Shown: positions 25,884 to 35,210 of the stretch, in pieces
How the letters are laid out: each line of letters starts with the position of its first letter
Position numbering within the stretch: the first letter of the stretch is position 1
Assembly (NCBI GenBank): GCA_003242085.1
Contig: QBML01000012.1
Coordinates: forward strand, 62,001-126,000
DNA length: 64,000 bases
Reading direction: 5' to 3'
Source: Pseudanabaena frigida
GTDB lineage: Bacteria; Cyanobacteriota; Cyanobacteriia; Pseudanabaenales; Pseudanabaenaceae
Translations under genes and position numbers: made by a program
The notes under the pieces: generated by a model
What the model was told of the DNA's origin: nothing
Databases searched by the model: none
The model's input: the letters and a program-made list of their open reading frames with translations, nothing else

Positions 25884-25994
25884 TTAAAATGCCAGTCAAG
25901 ATCAAAGCAAATATAGTCACCACACGATTCACCTCCATTGAAGCGTGAATTTCTCTATTGGCGGGAACCCAGATATTTAATAAAGTCAAAATTA
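25875..25994 (-). pseudogene. Histidine-kinase gene fragment
   Basis: These 120 bases align without gaps to 16488-16607 inside the sensor kinase gene, about 90% identical by my count (12 differences). The translation keeps LTLLNIWVPANREIHASM and VVTIFALILTGILSDR. There is no start, and a stop follows shortly. The 389-base gap 25631-26019 otherwise holds the presumed promoter of the conflict operon and no gene. Confidence 0.75.
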
Positions 25995-26019
25995 TAAAGT
26001 GTGAAGGAGAAGATTTGCA

Positions 26020-26622
26020 TTACCTTAACAGTAGATGACTTTGCCTTGACCAACACAAAAAACCTTCTTGATGCAGTTGCTTCATCAGTCGAGTAACAGT
26101 AACTCGTGATGTGGCGATCGCCTCAGCAATTTGATCGTGGGTTAAATGTAAATTGAGTTGCTTTCCTTCTTTAGTATCCTGTCCAAAACGATAAAACAAC
26201 CATTTCAAAAAAAGGATCAGGCGTTTTTTGACCATTTTTTGTTGCGTTATCTGAAGAAAATCTTCCATTCGTTTGACATGCGCGAGTAATGCAGAAGTTG
26301 GACAAGCTGTAAAGGGATGGAGAATAGTTGCTTCAACTTCTGTCAAGCACTCAATTTGATAGGGAACAATATCAGAAAGCCTGCTACCAACAATATCCCC
26401 AGCACTCCAAAATCCTAATGAAATTAAGATCCCATCCTCATCGAGAGTAGAAACTCGAACTATCCCTTTGCTGATATACCATAAGGAACTGCTGTAAGGT
26501 TGGATTAATTCCTGACGCTGAAATTTATATGTTTTTCCTTGGGGTAAATTGAGCGTGGGATCGGAAATATTGTCTACAGATATTACTTTAGCAAGCTTTT
26601 CGTCTGAAGTTAAAACAAACAT
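26020..26622 (-). CDS. Crp/Fnr-family transcriptional regulator
   Basis: A 200-aa regulator with an N-terminal cyclic-nucleotide-like beta barrel (about residues 25-110: LPQGKTYKFQRQEL, SLWYISKGIVRVSTLDEDG, GFWSAGDIVG) and a C-terminal winged helix, LHLTHDQIAEAIATSRVTVT followed by RLMKQLHQEGFL. The cAMP-binding PRSAxA-type signature is not evident, and there is no Fnr cysteine cluster, so the signal is unknown. The longest reading starts at TTG 26694; ATG 26622 (MFVLTSDEK) is more likely. It follows a glycosyltransferase-like gene on the same strand by about 77 bases and may be cotranscribed with it. Confidence 0.82.
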   Translation of the reverse strand: MFVLTSDEKLAKVISVDNISDPTLNLPQGKTYKFQRQELIQPYSSSLWYISKGIVRVSTLDEDGILISLGFWSAGDIVGSRLSDIVPYQIECLTEVEATILHPFTACPTSALLAHVKRMEDFLQITQQKMVKKRLILFLKWLFYRFGQDTKEGKQLNLHLTHDQIAEAIATSRVTVTRLMKQLHQEGFLCWSRQSHLLLR

Positions 26623-26698
26623 TTGATTATCCCTACTTTTAGGTTTTAGGTAGATGTGACGCAAGATTCGACATCTACTCACTGCGTAAGCCAATGAA

Positions 26699-28147
26699 TT
26701 AATTTACTGATTTAGCACCATTTCTGGTCTTGAGCTTTTGATTGTCAACTCGAATCTGTGGTAAATCCTGTTTATCTTTTTGGAAGTAACAGATTTCCAC
26801 CAATGTTGGCCAGATCTCTAGAGCAGCATGAAACTGACTCACGACATCATCGATAATTCTGGAAACATTTTGCTGAAAGAAGTCTGGCTCGAATCCATAG
26901 AAGACTCTCGATAAATTTGCGGCAAAGAGTTGTAGCGATTCCTTACGATCTTGATCTTGAGCCTTTTGTGCAGCTTTGACGATCTCGGTATGGGTCGCCG
27001 TAATTTTTTGTAAGATTTCCTCGGAGTCTTGCAAAGTCACATCTCCGTTATAGCCAAATTTGATCGTTAAATCATCGAGGTGATAAAGACTATCTTTAAT
27101 CTTCCGCTTCAGCAAGTTAGAGATTTCCTCATTAAAAATCTCACTCACCAAGGGGCTACGCATATAGTTATTGCGATTGTGATTTTGCACGGCATCGACA
27201 TGAGCCGCCACAACGTTTTCTTGCTGAATCCAAAGCCTGTAGATGTAATCCTCAAATCGCAATCTGGTCGGGAAGAATGGAGGTAAACCCAGTCGATTGT
27301 CATAGCCAGCGACACCACAATCCATGCGCCAGTTTTTGTTAGTGATAACGGGTCGAAAATTGACTAGAACATACAATTCATTCAAGTCATCTGGATTGAT
27401 TTGGCTGTCGTTATTGAGATACATCTGTACAAAGTCCAAAGTGTCAATGTCATTGGTTCCTGTACGGAAGGTTTGAGCCATTTTTACGATCGCATCTTCG
27501 GAAATATGTCCCGATCGCAATAGAAGCGAACTTTCCCGAAAATAACCTTTGGTAGTGTTGGTTTCCAGATCCATTGTGCTGTCCACAACAAGCTCACCAA
27601 TCTCGTAGTTCTCGGGAATTTGGCTGACTTTTTTACCCAAGACATCTTCAAAGGCTGTGAGTAAATCAAAGGAGCGATGCACATATCCGCTTTCATCTTT
27701 ACGAAACAATTTACCTCGGCAAATTTCATCGCTGGATAAGGATTCTGGACTAGTTTCGATGAGGGCATCAGGTCGCATATCATCATCAGAACTGACCATC
27801 AAATGCCCAAGGGTATACCTCAGCGTAAAGTTACGATTGCCACCATAGCTAGGACGGAATAGATTTCTGACTAAGGAATCAAGCTTTTTATCGCGTAAGC
27901 GATCGCTCAAAAGCGTAATAAACTGTTCTTTTTCACGGGGACCAACGTAAAAAATGTCATTGACAGTTTTGGTTTGTTCTAGAAGTGGATAGTACTTCTT
28001 ATAGTTAACCAAACTTGAATCGTCAAAAATGATCATTTTAGGAGAATGTCCATTTGCCCAGAAATTACGATCGTATTCCTCGATAGTTTCGGCGACATCT
28101 CTCAAGCGATAGGTGGGAATGACAAAAAATGTTTCTTTCGGTTTCAT
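26699..28147 (-). CDS. Glycosyltransferase-like protein (GT-A fold)
   Basis: A 482-aa soluble protein. The N-terminus FVIPTYRLRDVAETIEEY and MIIFDDSS is the nucleotide-binding start of family-2-like glycosyltransferases, and LMVSSDDDMRPDAL looks like the metal-binding DXD motif. The middle and C-terminal parts (THTEIVKAAQKAQDQD, a helical end) do not resemble a family I can name. The acceptor is unknown; a compatible solute or a surface glycan would both fit. It overlaps the upstream 67-aa gene by four bases, so the two are coupled, and a Crp-type regulator follows. Confidence 0.65.
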   Translation of the reverse strand: MKPKETFFVIPTYRLRDVAETIEEYDRNFWANGHSPKMIIFDDSSLVNYKKYYPLLEQTKTVNDIFYVGPREKEQFITLLSDRLRDKKLDSLVRNLFRPSYGGNRNFTLRYTLGHLMVSSDDDMRPDALIETSPESLSSDEICRGKLFRKDESGYVHRSFDLLTAFEDVLGKKVSQIPENYEIGELVVDSTMDLETNTTKGYFRESSLLLRSGHISEDAIVKMAQTFRTGTNDIDTLDFVQMYLNNDSQINPDDLNELYVLVNFRPVITNKNWRMDCGVAGYDNRLGLPPFFPTRLRFEDYIYRLWIQQENVVAAHVDAVQNHNRNNYMRSPLVSEIFNEEISNLLKRKIKDSLYHLDDLTIKFGYNGDVTLQDSEEILQKITATHTEIVKAAQKAQDQDRKESLQLFAANLSRVFYGFEPDFFQQNVSRIIDDVVSQFHAALEIWPTLVEICYFQKDKQDLPQIRVDNQKLKTRNGAKSVN

Positions 28148-28347
28148 TGCTGAGTTATACGGTGGGTTTTAATTCCTAGTTGTCGTAGCGTGTTGAGAAC
28201 TTTCTGTTTGTGAATTACAGTGAATCTTTGCCCATCTTGAATAATATTCAAGTAGTGAGCAATTTTTTCCAATAGTTCTTCATATTCTGCTTCTGAATGA
28301 GTATGGCGCAGTTCCTTTGCCCGATTTCTCAAATAAGCGATGCTCAT
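28144..28347 (-). CDS. Small hypothetical protein coupled to the glycosyltransferase-like gene
   Basis: A 67-aa, helical, basic protein: RNRAKELRHTHSEAEYEELL, YLNIIQDGQRFTVIHKQKVL and ending GIKTHRITQQ. It overlaps the following gene by four bases (ATGA), which supports that it is translated. No family is recognised. It may be a partner of the glycosyltransferase-like protein. Confidence 0.55.
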   Translation of the reverse strand: MSIAYLRNRAKELRHTHSEAEYEELLEKIAHYLNIIQDGQRFTVIHKQKVLNTLRQLGIKTHRITQQ

Positions 28348-28376
28348 ACCAAACCATCAGGTCTTTATTCGTGGAG

Positions 28377-28613
28377 TTAGGAAGTTTGCTCGGTAATGTG
28401 TAGCTGTTGGCTTGCTGACTCGAATTTTGTCCAAAGAGCTTTGATTTGCTCGTAGGAATCTTCGGGAGAGATTTTGCCGCCCGTTTCTAAACTGGCAATA
28501 TAGCCAACACGATTAGCAAATTCCTGTAAATTGTCGTTAAACAACAAGTTCTCAGGGGTGAAGTGACCGTAATAACGCGATCGCGGGCATAAAAAATTGT
28601 CTTTAGTGATCAT
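28377..28613 (-). CDS. DUF7219 family small protein
   Basis: A 78-aa protein with the pattern DNFLCPRSRYYGHFTPENLL, NLQEFANRVGYIASLETGGK and ISPEDSYEQIKALWTKFESA, which I recognise as a conserved cyanobacterial family (DUF7219) without known function. It is upstream of the 67-aa gene by 29 bases on the same strand, so the four genes 28613 to 26020 may form one unit. Confidence 0.7.
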   Translation of the reverse strand: MITKDNFLCPRSRYYGHFTPENLLFNDNLQEFANRVGYIASLETGGKISPEDSYEQIKALWTKFESASQQLHITEQTS

Positions 28614-28645
28614 TTGTTTCTGTGCTTATTTTGGTAATAATGACC

Positions 28646-30016
28646 TTAGCCAAAGTAGTTGTCTTCATCTTCATCTTCATCTTCATCTTTGTCACTATTT
28701 TGAAAATCATCATTCTTTTTTAAAATGGCTCTTCGCCTGTTCTCTAAAACTGCCAACCCCACTAAGCCTGTTATTCCTGCAGTCAAGCCAAGAATTATTT
28801 GATTGTTCTTTGCAGAATCAATACCTGAAGAACGAGGCGCACTAAGCGTAAAGATGATGATGCTCAAGCAAAATGATAGACTAGCGATCGCCACACTACC
28901 GAAAAAAGTACCGATACCTACAATCAACACACGCTGCACTAAGGGAAGCGATTTAAGGGAATCTAGATCGTCAGCGAATAGTGGAATTTCTTGATCTGCG
29001 GTATCGTCTGCTAGAAGTAGTGGACTGACCGAAAAATTTGATTTGCTTGGAATCGTTGTACTCCGATCTGAATTCTCTATGTTGCTTACAGAGGATATTA
29101 GATTTATAGGAATATTCTTTTTAACCTGTCCCTCAGTCATTGATGAAGCATTGAGATCGATTAATACTTCAGTTGCTGATTGGTAACGCCGCCTGATGGA
29201 TGGTTGCAACAATTTATTGAGAATAGCTTTTAGGTCGGGACTGATAGGCTGCGATAGATAAGCTTGCCATTTCCAGTCATTCTCCACGATGTCATACAAA
29301 TCAAATGGCGAGGTTTGCGTTAACAAATACAAGCAAGTCACGCCTAAACTGTATAGGTCACTGGCGAAGACTGCTTTACCTTTGATTTGTTCGGGAGCCG
29401 CGTATTCCACACTACCGATCATCGTTCCTGTATAAATCGGTCTGATGTTAATGAGTTGTTTGGCTGCACCAAAATCAACCAGAACCAGTTGCCGATCACA
29501 CTTTCGTCGAATGATATTGTCAGGTTTAATATCGCGATGTACGATCTGGCGATCGTGGAGATATTGCAAAACAGGTAGTATCTCTTGCAAGACCTTTCGC
29601 ACTTCTATTTCATGGAATGGAATAGTACCCGCAACCTCCTGTTGTAATGTCCATCCATCGATCCATTCTTGCACGATGAAACTTTCTCCATCCTGCTCAA
29701 AGCTATCCAGCAATTTAGGAATTTGAGGATGTTCCTCTAATTGAGCAAGTCGCTGTGCTTCTTGTTGAAAGAGCGTTTGAATCTTTTGTCGATGAATTGA
29801 ATGATTGGGGAGAAGTTGTTTGACAACACAGAGGAGCGGCGATTGCAGCTCATCAATAGCAAGAAAGGTTCTACCAAATCCTCCTTCGCCTAGAAGATTG
29901 AGGATACGATAGCGTTCGCGGATTAGATTAGATGGATTGAAAGGGAAATGATTGTCGCTTATCAATGGATACCCAGATGGATGTCTATTGAGAGGTGGAT
30001 AAGAGCAGATATACAT
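28646..30016 (-). CDS. Serine/threonine protein kinase, membrane-anchored
   Basis: A Hanks-type kinase of 456 aa: glycine loop LLGEGGFGRTFLAID, catalytic loop IVHRDIKPDNIIRR, DFG in LVLVDFGAAKQL, and the activation segment with GTMIGSVEYAAPEQIKG. After the kinase domain (about 30-285) there is a linker and two hydrophobic segments (about 365-392 and 405-425). The extreme C-terminus is an acidic DEDEDEDED run encoded by a TTCATC hexamer repeat near 28662-28690. The target is unknown. It is divergent from kdpA, sharing a 270-base intergenic region. Confidence 0.92.
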   Translation of the reverse strand: MYICSYPPLNRHPSGYPLISDNHFPFNPSNLIRERYRILNLLGEGGFGRTFLAIDELQSPLLCVVKQLLPNHSIHRQKIQTLFQQEAQRLAQLEEHPQIPKLLDSFEQDGESFIVQEWIDGWTLQQEVAGTIPFHEIEVRKVLQEILPVLQYLHDRQIVHRDIKPDNIIRRKCDRQLVLVDFGAAKQLINIRPIYTGTMIGSVEYAAPEQIKGKAVFASDLYSLGVTCLYLLTQTSPFDLYDIVENDWKWQAYLSQPISPDLKAILNKLLQPSIRRRYQSATEVLIDLNASSMTEGQVKKNIPINLISSVSNIENSDRSTTIPSKSNFSVSPLLLADDTADQEIPLFADDLDSLKSLPLVQRVLIVGIGTFFGSVAIASLSFCLSIIIFTLSAPRSSGIDSAKNNQIILGLTAGITGLVGLAVLENRRRAILKKNDDFQNSDKDEDEDEDEDNYFG

Positions 30017-30117
30017 AGCATAAGTACGTCAGGGAGCACTGAATTGGGCTAACCTACTCAATTGATGTGTCAAACTCTAGCACTGCAAATTTCCATAAAT
30101 CAATATATCTGAGATAT

Positions 30118-30175
30118 AGAAAGTGTTTAAGCCATCTAAACACTTTCTAAACGTTTTCTAAACGCCTCTAACTGA
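30118..30175. promoter_or_regulatory. Candidate operator between STK and kdpA
   Basis: TCTAAAC occurs at 30136, 30147 and 30158, and TCTAAC at 30168, a spacing of 11, 11 and 10 bases, one helical turn each. In addition AAAGTGTTTA (30121-30130) and TAAACACTTT (30138-30147) form a perfect inverted repeat. Phased direct repeats fit an OmpR/PhoB-type regulator. This lies 110-170 bases before kdpA. No other feature was seen in the gap 30017-30286. Confidence 0.45.
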
Positions 30176-30286
30176 GAGTATTGCTAATTAAGATAAATCA
30201 GCCTAAACGCAAAGTTATACCTGTACAAAGCTTCTAAAACAACCGATGATTTATTCATCCAAGCTATTTCTAGATGGAATTTATCG

Positions 30287-31996
30287 ATGCTACAGGGATG
30301 GATACAAATTGGACTGACACTGGTGCTGATTGTAGCGATTGCTCCAATCTTTGGCAGCTATATCGCACGAGTGTTTCTAGGACAAAAGACAATATTAGAC
30401 TCAGTTTTAAATCCATTGGAAAGTTTGATTTTCAATCTCAGTGGAGTTAAGGCTGAAAGCCAAATGACAGGATGGCAATATGCTCGCGCTGTCTTGTATA
30501 GCAGTTTTGCTATGTCAATACTGGTATTCTCGCTCATCATGTTTCAGGGAGCGTTACCGCTAAACCCAACATCTCTGAGCGCACCAACTTGGGATACAGC
30601 GCTACATACCACGATTTCGTTTATCACAAATACCGATCAACAGCATTATTCAGGGGAAACCACGCTCAGTTATGCTTCACAGACGCTGGGACTTGGTTTC
30701 ATGTTTTTTACGTCCGCAGCAACAGGGCTGGCTGTGGGGATCGCATTTATTCGCGGTTTAACTGGTAGGGCTTTAGGTAATTTCTACGTCGATCTAACCA
30801 AATCAATTACTCGTATTCTGTTACCAATTAGTATTATCGGCACGATCGCCTTTATCGCCGCAGGTGTTCCTGAAACTCTTTCAGCTCCATTAGTCGTGCC
30901 GACTTTAGAAGATCCTAATATTAGTCAGGCGATCGCCTTGGGGCCAGTTGCCCACTTCGAGTTCATCAAACAACTTGGCGAAAACGGCGGCGGCTTTTTC
31001 GCAATTAACTCCGCCCATCCCTTTGAGAATCCCAATGGTTTCTCTAATCTGCTTCAGACTTTGGCGATGATCTCGATTCCAACGGCGTTGATTCATACCT
31101 ATGGAATAATTGCCAATAATCGCAAACAAGCTTGGCTATTGTTTGGCATGGTGTTTATTCTCTATGTTGCTTTCATTATTGTTGTAGGGATTGGAGAATA
31201 TCAGGGAAATCCCCTTGTAAATACCTTGCTCGGCACGCAGAGTCCGAATTTAGAAGGTAAAGAAGTTAGATTTGGTTGGGCGCAGTCTGCTCTATTTGCA
31301 GTGACAACTACTGGAACCATGACGGGCGCAGTTAACTCTTTGCATGACTCGTTTATGCCAAACGGTGGTTTTGTCACTCTATCGAATATGTTTCTACAAA
31401 TTATTTGGGGTGGACAAGGAACGGGAACCGCTTATCTATTTGCCTACTCGATTTTGGCGGTATTTGTGACAGGGCTAATGGTTGGTAGAACACCAGAATT
31501 TCTAGGAAGGAAGATCGAGAAAAATGAGGTGGTTTTAACCAGTTTCTTAATTCTGCTCGTTCACCCAATTGTGATTCTGATTCCTGCGGCGATCGCCTTA
31601 GCATTTCCCGACCAATTGGCAGGCATCAGTAACCCTGGATTTCATGGAATTTCTCAAGTAGTTTACGAGTATGCCTCAGCTGCGGCAAATAATGGTTCTG
31701 GCTTTGAAGGTTTAGCTGATAGTCAACCCGCCGCAACAGGACTCTGGTGGAACCTCAGTACCTGCTTTAGTCTGTTGGGTGGTCGCTTTGTCCCAATTAT
31801 TGCCTTGCTGTTATTAGCAGATGGAATGTCGCGCAAGCAGCCAGTTGCCATGACGACAGGTACACTTCGCACCGATACAGTTCTATTTACCACTGTCACC
31901 GCAGGTGTGATTGTGGTTATGGGTGCATTAACTTTTTTTCCCGTACTTGCGCTAGGTCCAATTGCCGAAGCATTTCTGATCGCCAGAGGCGGCTGA
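30287..31996 (+). CDS. kdpA: Potassium-transporting ATPase subunit A
   Basis: KdpA is the channel-like, K+-selective subunit of the high-affinity KdpFABC pump. The 569-aa protein begins [20 protein letters not shown] and has the four repeat pore motifs: [49 protein letters not shown] and [17 protein letters not shown]. About ten membrane helices are visible and the length is normal. It is the first gene of the kdp operon, induced by K+ shortage or osmotic stress in other cyanobacteria; the phased repeats upstream may be the control site. Confidence 0.96.
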   Translation: MLQGWIQIGLTLVLIVAIAPIFGSYIARVFLGQKTILDSVLNPLESLIFNLSGVKAESQMTGWQYARAVLYSSFAMSILVFSLIMFQGALPLNPTSLSAPTWDTALHTTISFITNTDQQHYSGETTLSYASQTLGLGFMFFTSAATGLAVGIAFIRGLTGRALGNFYVDLTKSITRILLPISIIGTIAFIAAGVPETLSAPLVVPTLEDPNISQAIALGPVAHFEFIKQLGENGGGFFAINSAHPFENPNGFSNLLQTLAMISIPTALIHTYGIIANNRKQAWLLFGMVFILYVAFIIVVGIGEYQGNPLVNTLLGTQSPNLEGKEVRFGWAQSALFAVTTTGTMTGAVNSLHDSFMPNGGFVTLSNMFLQIIWGGQGTGTAYLFAYSILAVFVTGLMVGRTPEFLGRKIEKNEVVLTSFLILLVHPIVILIPAAIALAFPDQLAGISNPGFHGISQVVYEYASAAANNGSGFEGLADSQPAATGLWWNLSTCFSLLGGRFVPIIALLLLADGMSRKQPVAMTTGTLRTDTVLFTTVTAGVIVVMGALTFFPVLALGPIAEAFLIARGG

Positions 31997-32010
31997 TCTT
32001 TCAAGTCTTT

Positions 32011-34197
32011 ATGAAACAAAGTTTCGATAAAAATTCTCTAGAGTTGGATCGCAAAGCGCTACAGGGCAGCAATAGTTCTCTTTTAAAATCTATGAACAAC
32101 AATACAAAAAGCAACTTGTCATCTCAACCCAAACAGGCGCTTGGCAGCACTCGCGAATCCCGTAGACATACGCCAAAAGCATCTATGTCTGGACTATATC
32201 AACGCGCCGTTCGTGATGCTTTCCGTAAACTCGATCCGCGCATTGCTGTTCGCAATCCTGTCATGTTTATGGTTTGGGTTGGTACGATTGTCACCTTACT
32301 CGTCACCATCGATCCCAACTTATTTGGAACCGTACAAGCCGATCCTAATTCCCAGCGCACACTCAATGGCTTGATTACCGTAATTCTCTTTTTTACAGTA
32401 ATATTTGCCAACTTTGCAGAGGCGATCGCTGAGGGACGTGGTAAAGCCCAAGCAGACTCATTGCGAACTACGCGATCGGATACGATCGCTCGTAAAGTCT
32501 TGCCTGATGGTTCGATTCAGGAAACGAGTTCCACCGAATTACGTCGTGGCGATTTAGTAAAAGTGAAGATCGGTGAATTAGTTCCCTCCGATGGGGAAGT
32601 AATCGCTGGCATCGCTTCAGTCGATGAGTCAGCGATTACAGGAGAGTCGGCTCCAGTTCTCAAACAACCAGGGACGGATATTTCCAGTTCAGTTACGGGC
32701 GGAACTCGTGTAGTTTCTGATGAACTGACGATCAAAATTACGGCTGACCCCGGACAAGGATTTATCGATCGCATGATCGCTCTTGTGGAAGGAGCGGAAC
32801 GCACAAAAACACCCAACGAAATCGCCTTGACGGTTCTGCTGACTGTGCTTACACAGGTATTTCTAATCGTCGTCGCGACGATTCCACCGATCGCTAATTA
32901 TGTCCAAACTCCGACAACGATCGCCATCTTGATTTCACTGGTAGTCGCCCTAATTCCGACGACAATTGGGGGGCTGCTGAGTGCGATCGGCATTGCAGGC
33001 ATGGATCGGGTCGCGCAGTTTAACGTGATTGCCACATCAGGTCGCGCAGTCGAAGCTTGCGGCGATATCAATACTTTAGTACTTGATAAAACAGGCACAA
33101 TTACCCTCGGCAATCGCCTCGCCGATGAGTTTATCCCTGTGAATGGACATTCCCTCGCCGAAGTCGCTAGTGTTGCTCTTGCGGCAAGCATCTTTGATGA
33201 AACGCCCGAAGGTCGCTCAATTGTCCAGCTAGCCGAACAATCAGGAGCAGTCACTAAATTCGATCGCACTCTAGCCAAAGGGATTGATTTCTCCGCACGT
33301 ACCCGCATGAGTGGCACTGATTTACCCGATGATATCGAGGTTCGCAAAGGTGCAGTTGATTCTATCAGAGGTTTTGTGCGATCGCGTTCTGGGGAAGTGC
33401 CACCAGAGTTTGAGGCCGCCTATGAGAAAGTGTCTAAACTTGGTGGAACACCTTTGGGAGTGTGTTTAGGTGGCGATTTGCACGGCGTAATTTATCTCAA
33501 AGATATTGTCAAACCAGGTTTGCGCGAACGATTCGATCAACTACGGCGGATGGGCGTTCGCACGATCATGCTTACGGGGGACAACCAGATTACGGCTTCC
33601 GTAATTGCGGAAGAAGCAGGTGTCGATGACTTCATTGCTGAAGCCACACCCGAAGATAAAATCGAAGTAATTCGCCGCGAACAGTCTCAGGGTAAGTTGG
33701 TAGCCATGACAGGCGATGGTACAAATGACGCTCCTGCTCTGGCACAGGCAAATGTCGGTGTAGCGATGAACTCAGGTACTCAAGCCGCCAAGGAAGCTGC
33801 AAATATGGTGGATTTGGATAGCGATCCAACGAAGTTAATCGATCTAGTGGCGATCGGTAAGCAATTACTGATTACACGCGGAGCCTTAACTACTTTCTCG
33901 ATCGCTAACGACATCGCTAAATACTTTGCAATCATTCCTACGATCTTCGCTGCCGCAGGGATTGGGGCGTTGAATGTGATGGGTCTAAAAAGTCCCCAAT
34001 CAGCAATTCTCTCCGCCTTAATCTACAACGCTCTTATCATTCCTGCACTAATTCCTCTAGCTCTCAAAGGAGTGAAATTCCGTCCTCTCACCGCCGATCA
34101 ACTCTTGCAGCGTAATATTCTGCTTTACGGTCTAGGCGGCGTTATCGCACCATTTATCGCGATCAAACTCATCGATATTCTATTGCCAATTGCTTAA
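32011..34197 (+). CDS. kdpB: Potassium-transporting ATPase subunit B
   Basis: KdpB is the P-type ATPase that powers K+ import. Motifs: TGES in [13 protein letters not shown], phosphorylated Asp in [25 protein letters not shown], and [20 protein letters not shown]. The M4 region has [15 protein letters not shown]. The first 60 residues are Ser/Asn/Gln-rich and poorly conserved; ATG 32092 ([11 protein letters not shown]) is an alternative start that would shorten the tail to the family's usual size. It follows kdpA by 14 bases and precedes kdpF by two. All catalytic residues are present. Confidence 0.96.
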   Translation: MKQSFDKNSLELDRKALQGSNSSLLKSMNNNTKSNLSSQPKQALGSTRESRRHTPKASMSGLYQRAVRDAFRKLDPRIAVRNPVMFMVWVGTIVTLLVTIDPNLFGTVQADPNSQRTLNGLITVILFFTVIFANFAEAIAEGRGKAQADSLRTTRSDTIARKVLPDGSIQETSSTELRRGDLVKVKIGELVPSDGEVIAGIASVDESAITGESAPVLKQPGTDISSSVTGGTRVVSDELTIKITADPGQGFIDRMIALVEGAERTKTPNEIALTVLLTVLTQVFLIVVATIPPIANYVQTPTTIAILISLVVALIPTTIGGLLSAIGIAGMDRVAQFNVIATSGRAVEACGDINTLVLDKTGTITLGNRLADEFIPVNGHSLAEVASVALAASIFDETPEGRSIVQLAEQSGAVTKFDRTLAKGIDFSARTRMSGTDLPDDIEVRKGAVDSIRGFVRSRSGEVPPEFEAAYEKVSKLGGTPLGVCLGGDLHGVIYLKDIVKPGLRERFDQLRRMGVRTIMLTGDNQITASVIAEEAGVDDFIAEATPEDKIEVIRREQSQGKLVAMTGDGTNDAPALAQANVGVAMNSGTQAAKEAANMVDLDSDPTKLIDLVAIGKQLLITRGALTTFSIANDIAKYFAIIPTIFAAAGIGALNVMGLKSPQSAILSALIYNALIIPALIPLALKGVKFRPLTADQLLQRNILLYGLGGVIAPFIAIKLIDILLPIA

Positions 34198-34199
34198 TC

Positions 34200-34463
34200 A
34201 TGAAAAAATCTCTCTCCCATGTTTCCACCGATTTTCCTATCGAAGACCTGAAAGGGCTTTGGCAACTCTCAAATAAAAAGCAATATCCAAAATATCTATT
34301 TCTCGCGCTTTGCTTTAATTTGATTGTCGCTCCCGCAGTCTATGCCGCTAATGCTGATAGCTTTACTCGCACACAAGCCTATGCATTAGGACTTCTAGGA
34401 ATCGTCACAGTCTGCTTCTCGATTTATCTATTTGTCGTGATGTTTCAACCTGAAAAATTTTAA
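34200..34463 (+). CDS. KdpF-like subunit of the potassium pump
   Basis: An 87-aa protein with two hydrophobic segments (about 29-47 and 62-82), the second ending SIYLFVVMFQPEKF, the typical KdpF signature (single helix then F.PEKF). Cyanobacterial versions carry this extra N-terminal part, and an equivalent gene lies between kdpB and kdpC in Anabaena (there called kdpG, from memory). It probably stabilises the KdpABC complex. ATG 34200 lies two bases after the kdpB stop. Confidence 0.82.
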   Translation: MKKSLSHVSTDFPIEDLKGLWQLSNKKQYPKYLFLALCFNLIVAPAVYAANADSFTRTQAYALGLLGIVTVCFSIYLFVVMFQPEKF

Positions 34464-34465
34464 AT

Positions 34466-34493
34466 TAATTACGAATTACGAATTACGAATTAC
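34466..34493. repeat. Short tandem repeat between kdpF and kdpC
   Basis: ATTACGA repeated about four times (AATTACGAATTACGAATT...). It fills most of the 39-base gap before kdpC. Such heptamer arrays are common in cyanobacterial intergenic DNA. Confidence 0.75.
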
Positions 34494-34502
34494 CTAAAAA
34501 CT

Positions 34503-35138
34503 ATGAACGAAATTATTAAAGCTATTCGCGCCACTCTTGTTCTCTGGGTTCTCGTTGCTGTGATTTATCCTTTTGGAATGTTGGCGATCGCGCAATTGCC
34601 CTTCCTCTCAAATCAAGCTAATGGCAGCCCGATCCGTAATGCTCAAGGACAAGTAGTTGGTTCGGCTCTCATTGGACAACCATTTACCAGTGACAAATAT
34701 TTCAACAGTCGTCCTAGCACCACTAGCTACAGCACCGCCGATCCTAAAAAAGATGATGCTGGTATTCTCAAAACAGGCGTTTCAGGAGCAAGTAACTTAG
34801 CGCCAAGTAATTCCGATCTCCTCAGTCGCATCAAAGGCAAATCCGATCCCGATCCTAGCAAGGCGATCGTGGGAGATTTGCCAAGACTACAAACAGCAGG
34901 AATCAAACCAACCGCAGATCTGATTTATACATCTGGTTCTAGCCTTGACCCGCATATCACTCCTGAAGCTGCCCAAGCTCAAATTCAAAAAGTCGCTCTA
35001 GCTCGCAAAGTTGAACCCAGTCAACTAGAATCACTCATTCAACAAAATACCGATCGCCGCTTTCTTGGTATCTTTGGCGAAGATGGAGTAAATGTATTGA
35101 AGTTAAATCTAGCATTAGATTCTTTATCAAAAGCTTAG
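34503..35138 (+). CDS. kdpC: Potassium-transporting ATPase subunit C
   Basis: KdpC is a single-span subunit that assists assembly and ATP binding of the Kdp pump. The 211-aa protein begins with one membrane helix (IRATLVLWVLVAVIYPFGML), then has GSALIGQPFTSDKYFNSRPS, the conserved DLIYTSGSSLDPHITPEAA and the late VNVLKLNLALD. Length and motifs are normal. It follows kdpF after a short repeat array and is followed 72 bases later by a nuclease-fold gene. Confidence 0.95.
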   Translation: MNEIIKAIRATLVLWVLVAVIYPFGMLAIAQLPFLSNQANGSPIRNAQGQVVGSALIGQPFTSDKYFNSRPSTTSYSTADPKKDDAGILKTGVSGASNLAPSNSDLLSRIKGKSDPDPSKAIVGDLPRLQTAGIKPTADLIYTSGSSLDPHITPEAAQAQIQKVALARKVEPSQLESLIQQNTDRRFLGIFGEDGVNVLKLNLALDSLSKA

Positions 35139-35210
35139 AGCAAAGTAAGGGCAATTTATGAATTGCCTTTATCTAAATAATGAGACTAATCAAGTATTTA
35201 CAATCAAAAC

